The translations under genes were made by a program, and so were the position numbers. The notes below the pieces were generated by a model that worked only from the letters and a program-made list of their open reading frames with translations, did not search any database and was not told where the DNA came from. Below are positions 41,714-44,718 of a stretch of 44,718 bases of DNA, piece after piece (position 1 is the first letter of the stretch; each line of letters begins with the position of its first letter). This DNA comes from Streptococcus sp. k-402 (lineage in GTDB: Bacteria > Bacillota > Bacilli > Lactobacillales > Streptococcaceae): assembly GCF_013277515.1 (NCBI RefSeq), contig NZ_VMNB01000001.1:18179-62896 (forward strand), read 5' to 3'.

Positions 41714-42901
41714 ATGAAGAAAATTGTATTTGCTAGTGCCTTGGCTTTGACCTTGGCAGGAGCAGTTTTGACAAATGATGTTTTTGCCAATGACAGATTG
41801 GTGGCAACGCAATCTGCTGATGGTAATGTATTGACCTCAGAGGTGCTAAAACCTTCTAGTGGCAATGTTTTGGTTGGAATCAAAGGAGAATTTGTAGCTC
41901 CTCATCAACAATCTATTTTGGATGCCATTAATGCTATTCGTAAAGAAGCAGCTGACGAAGGTTTGGTAGATAAGTATGTCCCTATCAAATGGTCAACTGA
42001 CCTAGAAAAGGCAGCTTTTGTTAGAGCTACAGAAGCATCTGTGACTATGAAACATGAGCGTCTTTCTAATAAAGAAATCTGGAGCGCCTTTCCAACTGGT
42101 AACAGCATGATGGGAGAAAATTTGGCATGGAATCATGACGGTTTTCTAAAAGCTATTGAACAATGGCGTTCTGAAAAAGCAGATTATGTGAAGAAAAAAA
42201 ATAGTGGTTCAGACAACGGGAAATCTGGTCACTATGAGTCGCTAATTAACCCTAAATTTACACACATGGGAATGGCAGCTTTTAAAAATCCTAACAATCA
42301 ATACAAAGCTATTACAATCGCTCAAACTCTAGGTGATGATGCTTCTTCAGAGGAATTGGCTGGTGGATATGGTTCTGCTGTTCAGTACACAGAAGTGACT
42401 GCCTCAAACCTTTCAACAGTTAAAACTAAAGCTACGGTTGTAGAAAAACCACTGAAAGATTTTAGAGCGTCTACGTCTGATCAGTCTGGCTGGGTGCAGT
42501 CTAATGGCAAGTGGTATTTTTATGAGTCTGGTGATGTGAAGACAGGCTGGGTGAAAACAGATGGTAAATGGTACTATTTGAATGACTTAGGTATTATGCA
42601 GACTGGATTTGTAAAAGTTTCTGGTAGCTGGTATTATTTGAGCAATTCAGGCGCTATGTTTACAGGCTGGGGAACAGATGGTAGCAGATGGTTCTACTTT
42701 GATGGCTCAGGAGCTATGAAAACAGGCTGGTACAAGGAAAATGGTACCTGGTATTACCTTGATGAATCAGGTATCATGAAGACAGGTTGGTTTAAAGTAG
42801 GCAAGTACTGGTACTATGCATATGGTTCAGGAGCTTTGGCTGTGAACACAACAACACCAGATGGTTACCGTGTAAATGCTAATGGTGAATGGGTAAGCTA
42901 G
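41714..42901 (+). CDS. Secreted CAP/SCP-domain choline-binding protein
   Basis: A 395-residue surface protein. The signal peptide is cleaved near VFA-ND (25-26). A CAP/SCP domain (about 65-210) has H114 in KHERLS, MGENLAW (133-139) and GHYESLINPKFTHMGMA (172-188), the conserved cavity motifs. Six or seven choline-binding repeats (about 258-395) of the TGWVKTDGKWYYLN type follow, ending in the NANGEWVS tail usual for these proteins. The position after galM matches that of CbpI in pneumococci, but I leave the symbol blank. The role of bacterial CAP domains is poorly known; adhesion or host interaction is possible. Confidence 0.87.
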   Translation: MKKIVFASALALTLAGAVLTNDVFANDRLVATQSADGNVLTSEVLKPSSGNVLVGIKGEFVAPHQQSILDAINAIRKEAADEGLVDKYVPIKWSTDLEKAAFVRATEASVTMKHERLSNKEIWSAFPTGNSMMGENLAWNHDGFLKAIEQWRSEKADYVKKKNSGSDNGKSGHYESLINPKFTHMGMAAFKNPNNQYKAITIAQTLGDDASSEELAGGYGSAVQYTEVTASNLSTVKTKATVVEKPLKDFRASTSDQSGWVQSNGKWYFYESGDVKTGWVKTDGKWYYLNDLGIMQTGFVKVSGSWYYLSNSGAMFTGWGTDGSRWFYFDGSGAMKTGWYKENGTWYYLDESGIMKTGWFKVGKYWYYAYGSGALAVNTTTPDGYRVNANGEWVS

Positions 42902-42963
42902 GCTGAACATGCCGACTGAGAGGTAAGTTATCCGTCTCACTAGCAACAAGAATGAACGATAAG

Positions 42964-42997
42964 AAAGAGGTTGATGGCGAACATTGACCTCTTTTTT
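42964..42997 (+). terminator. Rho-independent terminator after the CAP-domain protein gene
   Basis: AAAGAGGT (42964-42971) pairs with ACCTCTTT (42987-42994), with an inner ATG/CAT extension, and is followed by T residues. Confidence 0.88.
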
Positions 42998-43122
42998 GGA
43001 GTGTCTCGAGTCAGTTGCTATTCACTGAAAATAAGGACGAGTCATCGCTGGAGTATTCCTAATTCAAAAATCAAGTTTGAACATTTGCTTTTGGTATCTG
43101 TTTATTTCTGGAATGTGAGCTT

Positions 43123-43274
43123 TATACTCTTCGAAAATCTCTTCAAACCACGTCAGCTTCGCCTTGGTGTAGGTATATGTTACTGACTTCGCCAGTTCTA
43201 TCTGCAACCTCAAAACAGTGTTTTGAGCAACCTACGACTCGCTTCCTAGTTTGCTCTTTGATTTTCATTGAGTC
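43123..43274 (+). repeat. BOX element, A-B-C type
   Basis: TATACTCTTCGAAAATCTC starts boxA. boxB has TTACTGACTTCGCCAGTTC and CAAAACAGTGTTTTGAG. boxC ends GATTTTCATTGAGTCTC. It lies about 170 bases before the surface protein promoter. Confidence 0.9.
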
Positions 43275-43447
43275 TCATCTGCAATAGAAAAGCAGTGTGA
43301 GAAGCAAATACACACCAGAATAAAAGAGAAACTCTAGGAAAGAAAATGTAAAGAAATACGAAAGTTTTCAAAACAATTTTCATAAAAACTTTGATAAAAC
43401 AAATAAAGTCCCGAACAAAAATGTAACAAAAATTTAATATAAAACAC

Positions 43448-43476
43448 TTGACAAAGATTTGTGGGGGGGGTATACT
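43448..43476 (+). promoter_or_regulatory. Promoter of the PspA-like gene with a poly-G tract in its spacer
   Basis: Perfect TTGACA (43448-43453) and TATACT (43471-43476) are 17 bases apart. The last eight spacer bases (43463-43470) are all G. Slippage in this tract would change the hexamer spacing and so promoter strength. Confidence 0.85.
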
Positions 43477-43522
43477 TAATATAGGCATAGTCTGAAAATG
43501 ATTATCAGAAAAGAGGTAAATG

Positions 43523-44718
43523 ATGAATAAGAAAAAAATGATTTTAACAAGTCTAGCCAGCGTCGCTATCTTAGGGGCTGGTTTTGTTGCGTCTCAGCCT
43601 ACTGTTGTAAGAGCAGAAGACGCTCCACAAGCTGTCGAACAATCTTTATCAGAGAAGCAACGAGAATTCTTATCTAATTTTGATAAAGCTGCAGAAGCTA
43701 TAGTTAAAGAATTAGAAGAATATTTAGAGAATGCAAAAGGAGATCCAGAATTAGAAAAACAAATTCAAGGGTTTATTGATGAATTTAAAAAACGAACTGA
43801 AGCTCAGAAGGCTGACTATGAAAAACGCTTCAAAGAAGGTCTAACTGTAGAAAAGGCTGAAGAAGAAGTAGAAGAAAAAGCTAAAGAAGAGGAAGTTGCA
43901 GAAGAAAAAGAAGCTAAGGAAGAAGCAGCTGCTCAAAAAGAATTCTTATCTAATTTTGATAAAGCTGCAGAAGCTACAGTTAAAGAATTAAAAGAATATT
44001 TAGACAATGCAAAAGAAGATCCAGAATTACAAAACCAAATTCAAGGGTTTATTGATGAATTTAAAAAACGAACTAAAGCTCAGAAAGCTGACTATGAAGA
44101 ACGCTTCAAAAAAGGTCTAACTGCAGAAGATGCTGAAGAAGAAATAGAAGCAAAAGCTAAAGAAGAGGAAGTAGCAGAGGAACAAGAAGCTAAGGAAGAA
44201 GCAGCTGCTCAAAAAGAATTTTTAGCTAATTTTGACAAGGCATTAAAGGATACGATTGCAAAATTAGAAGAAGATGCAAAAAATAATCCTGAAATAGAAG
44301 AACAAATTCAAGATACGATTGCAAAATTAAAAGCAGAAGCAGATAAAACAAAAGCTAAAATCGTAGAAGGTTTCAAACAAGGCTTAACTGCAGAAGACGC
44401 TGAAAAAGCAATCGATGATGCAAATAAAAAGTCAGCAGAAAAAGAGAAAGCGGCTCAGGAAGAATTTTTAGCAAACTATGATGCAGCATTGAAAGCAGCA
44501 ATCGCAGAATTAGAAAAAGCTGAAACTAATAGTCCAGAAGAAGCAAAAGCAAAAGCTGATACAATTGCAGCATTAAAAGCAGCATCAGATGAAACAAGAA
44601 AACAAATTGTAGAAGGCTTCAAAAAAGGCTTAACTGCAAAACAAGCTGAAAAATTTATCGATGAATTAAATAAGAAAGCTGCAGAAGAAGATAAAGCTAA
44701 AGAAAAACCAGCGGAAAA
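43523..44718 (+). CDS. PspA-like surface protein, helical repeat region (3' end beyond the window)
   Basis: The first ~398 codons of an open reading frame that continues past the window. The signal peptide MNKKKMILTSLASVAILGAG, with cleavage after VRA, is of the pneumococcal PspA type. The rest is highly charged, Glu/Lys/Ala-rich predicted coiled coil made of four tandem units. Each unit opens with (Q/R)xEFL(S/A)N(F/Y)DxA and ends with a GLTxxxAE stretch; unit starts recur after 92, 92 and 82 codons. I start at 43523 rather than the adjacent ATG at 43520 because AGAGG is better spaced. A choline-binding C-terminus is expected but not visible. It differs from the PspA heads I know. Confidence 0.85.
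   Translation, partial: MNKKKMILTSLASVAILGAGFVASQPTVVRAEDAPQAVEQSLSEKQREFLSNFDKAAEAIVKELEEYLENAKGDPELEKQIQGFIDEFKKRTEAQKADYEKRFKEGLTVEKAEEEVEEKAKEEEVAEEKEAKEEAAAQKEFLSNFDKAAEATVKELKEYLDNAKEDPELQNQIQGFIDEFKKRTKAQKADYEERFKKGLTAEDAEEEIEAKAKEEEVAEEQEAKEEAAAQKEFLANFDKALKDTIAKLEEDAKNNPEIEEQIQDTIAKLKAEADKTKAKIVEGFKQGLTAEDAEKAIDDANKKSAEKEKAAQEEFLANYDAALKAAIAELEKAETNSPEEAKAKADTIAALKAASDETRKQIVEGFKKGLTAKQAEKFIDELNKKAAEEDKAKEKPAE

Noticed and set aside
42971..43186. 71-codon plus-strand ORF after the CAP-domain protein gene
   Set aside because: It starts inside the terminator, has no ribosome-binding site and runs into the BOX element.

Overview
The window reads as a chromosomal segment of a Streptococcus of the mitis group: S. 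pneumoniae or a very close relative such as S. mitis or S. pseudopneumoniae. The basis is the presence of BOX repeats, comAB, choline-binding surface proteins, the purC-L-F-M-N...H-D-E-K-B run and a bgaC/mannose-type PTS/agaS/galM locus in pneumococcal order. The pneumococcal strH gene, expected between purB and the GntR regulator, is missing. Two choline-binding proteins and a sensor locus are also present that I do not associate with reference pneumococcal genomes, so a non-pneumococcal mitis-group strain is quite possible.

Layout. 1-4.4 kb: BOX end, a YeiH-type membrane protein (minus strand), then an overlapping housekeeping run araT-recO-plsX-acpP. 4.5-6.7 kb: two secreted choline-binding proteins, one with an NlpC/P60 hydrolase domain. 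6.8-9.1 kb: a comCDE-like quorum-sensing cassette made of a double-glycine peptide precursor, a ComD/BlpH-type histidine kinase and a LytTR response regulator. 9.15-9.85 kb: five tandem ~125-bp units, each holding a 16-codon ORF with a strong ribosome-binding site and a near-match to the competence sigma-X box (TTCGAATA versus TACGAATA), followed by a decayed sixth unit. 9.9-11.3 kb: two double-glycine bacteriocin precursors and several small membrane proteins of immunity type. 11.3-11.97 kb: decayed bacteriocin-locus DNA with two near-identical terminators, a BOX element and a ComE-type direct repeat before comA. 12-15.5 kb: comAB.

15.6-33.3 kb: the purine pathway to IMP and on to AMP, purC, L, F, M, N, H, D, E, K and B. 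It is interrupted by accessory genes (a GNAT acetyltransferase, a VanZ-like protein, a phage-defence AIPR protein, a small conserved protein) and by partial duplications of purC, purM and purH. Between purD and purE lie two homologous multibranched structured elements whose helices covary.

33.4-41.6 kb: a divergent GntR repressor and a sugar operon with a consensus promoter and a cre site: beta-galactosidase BgaC, EIIB, EIIC, EIID and EIIA of a mannose-family PTS, then AgaS and GalM. 41.7-44.7 kb: a CAP-domain choline-binding protein, a BOX element and the start of a PspA-like helical-repeat surface protein that runs off the window. Its promoter carries eight G residues in the spacer.

The most unusual features are the competence-style sensor next to the tandem micro-peptide array, the tandem covarying elements upstream of purE, and the defence gene embedded in the purine cluster. 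No tRNA, rRNA, CRISPR array or intact insertion sequence was recognised.
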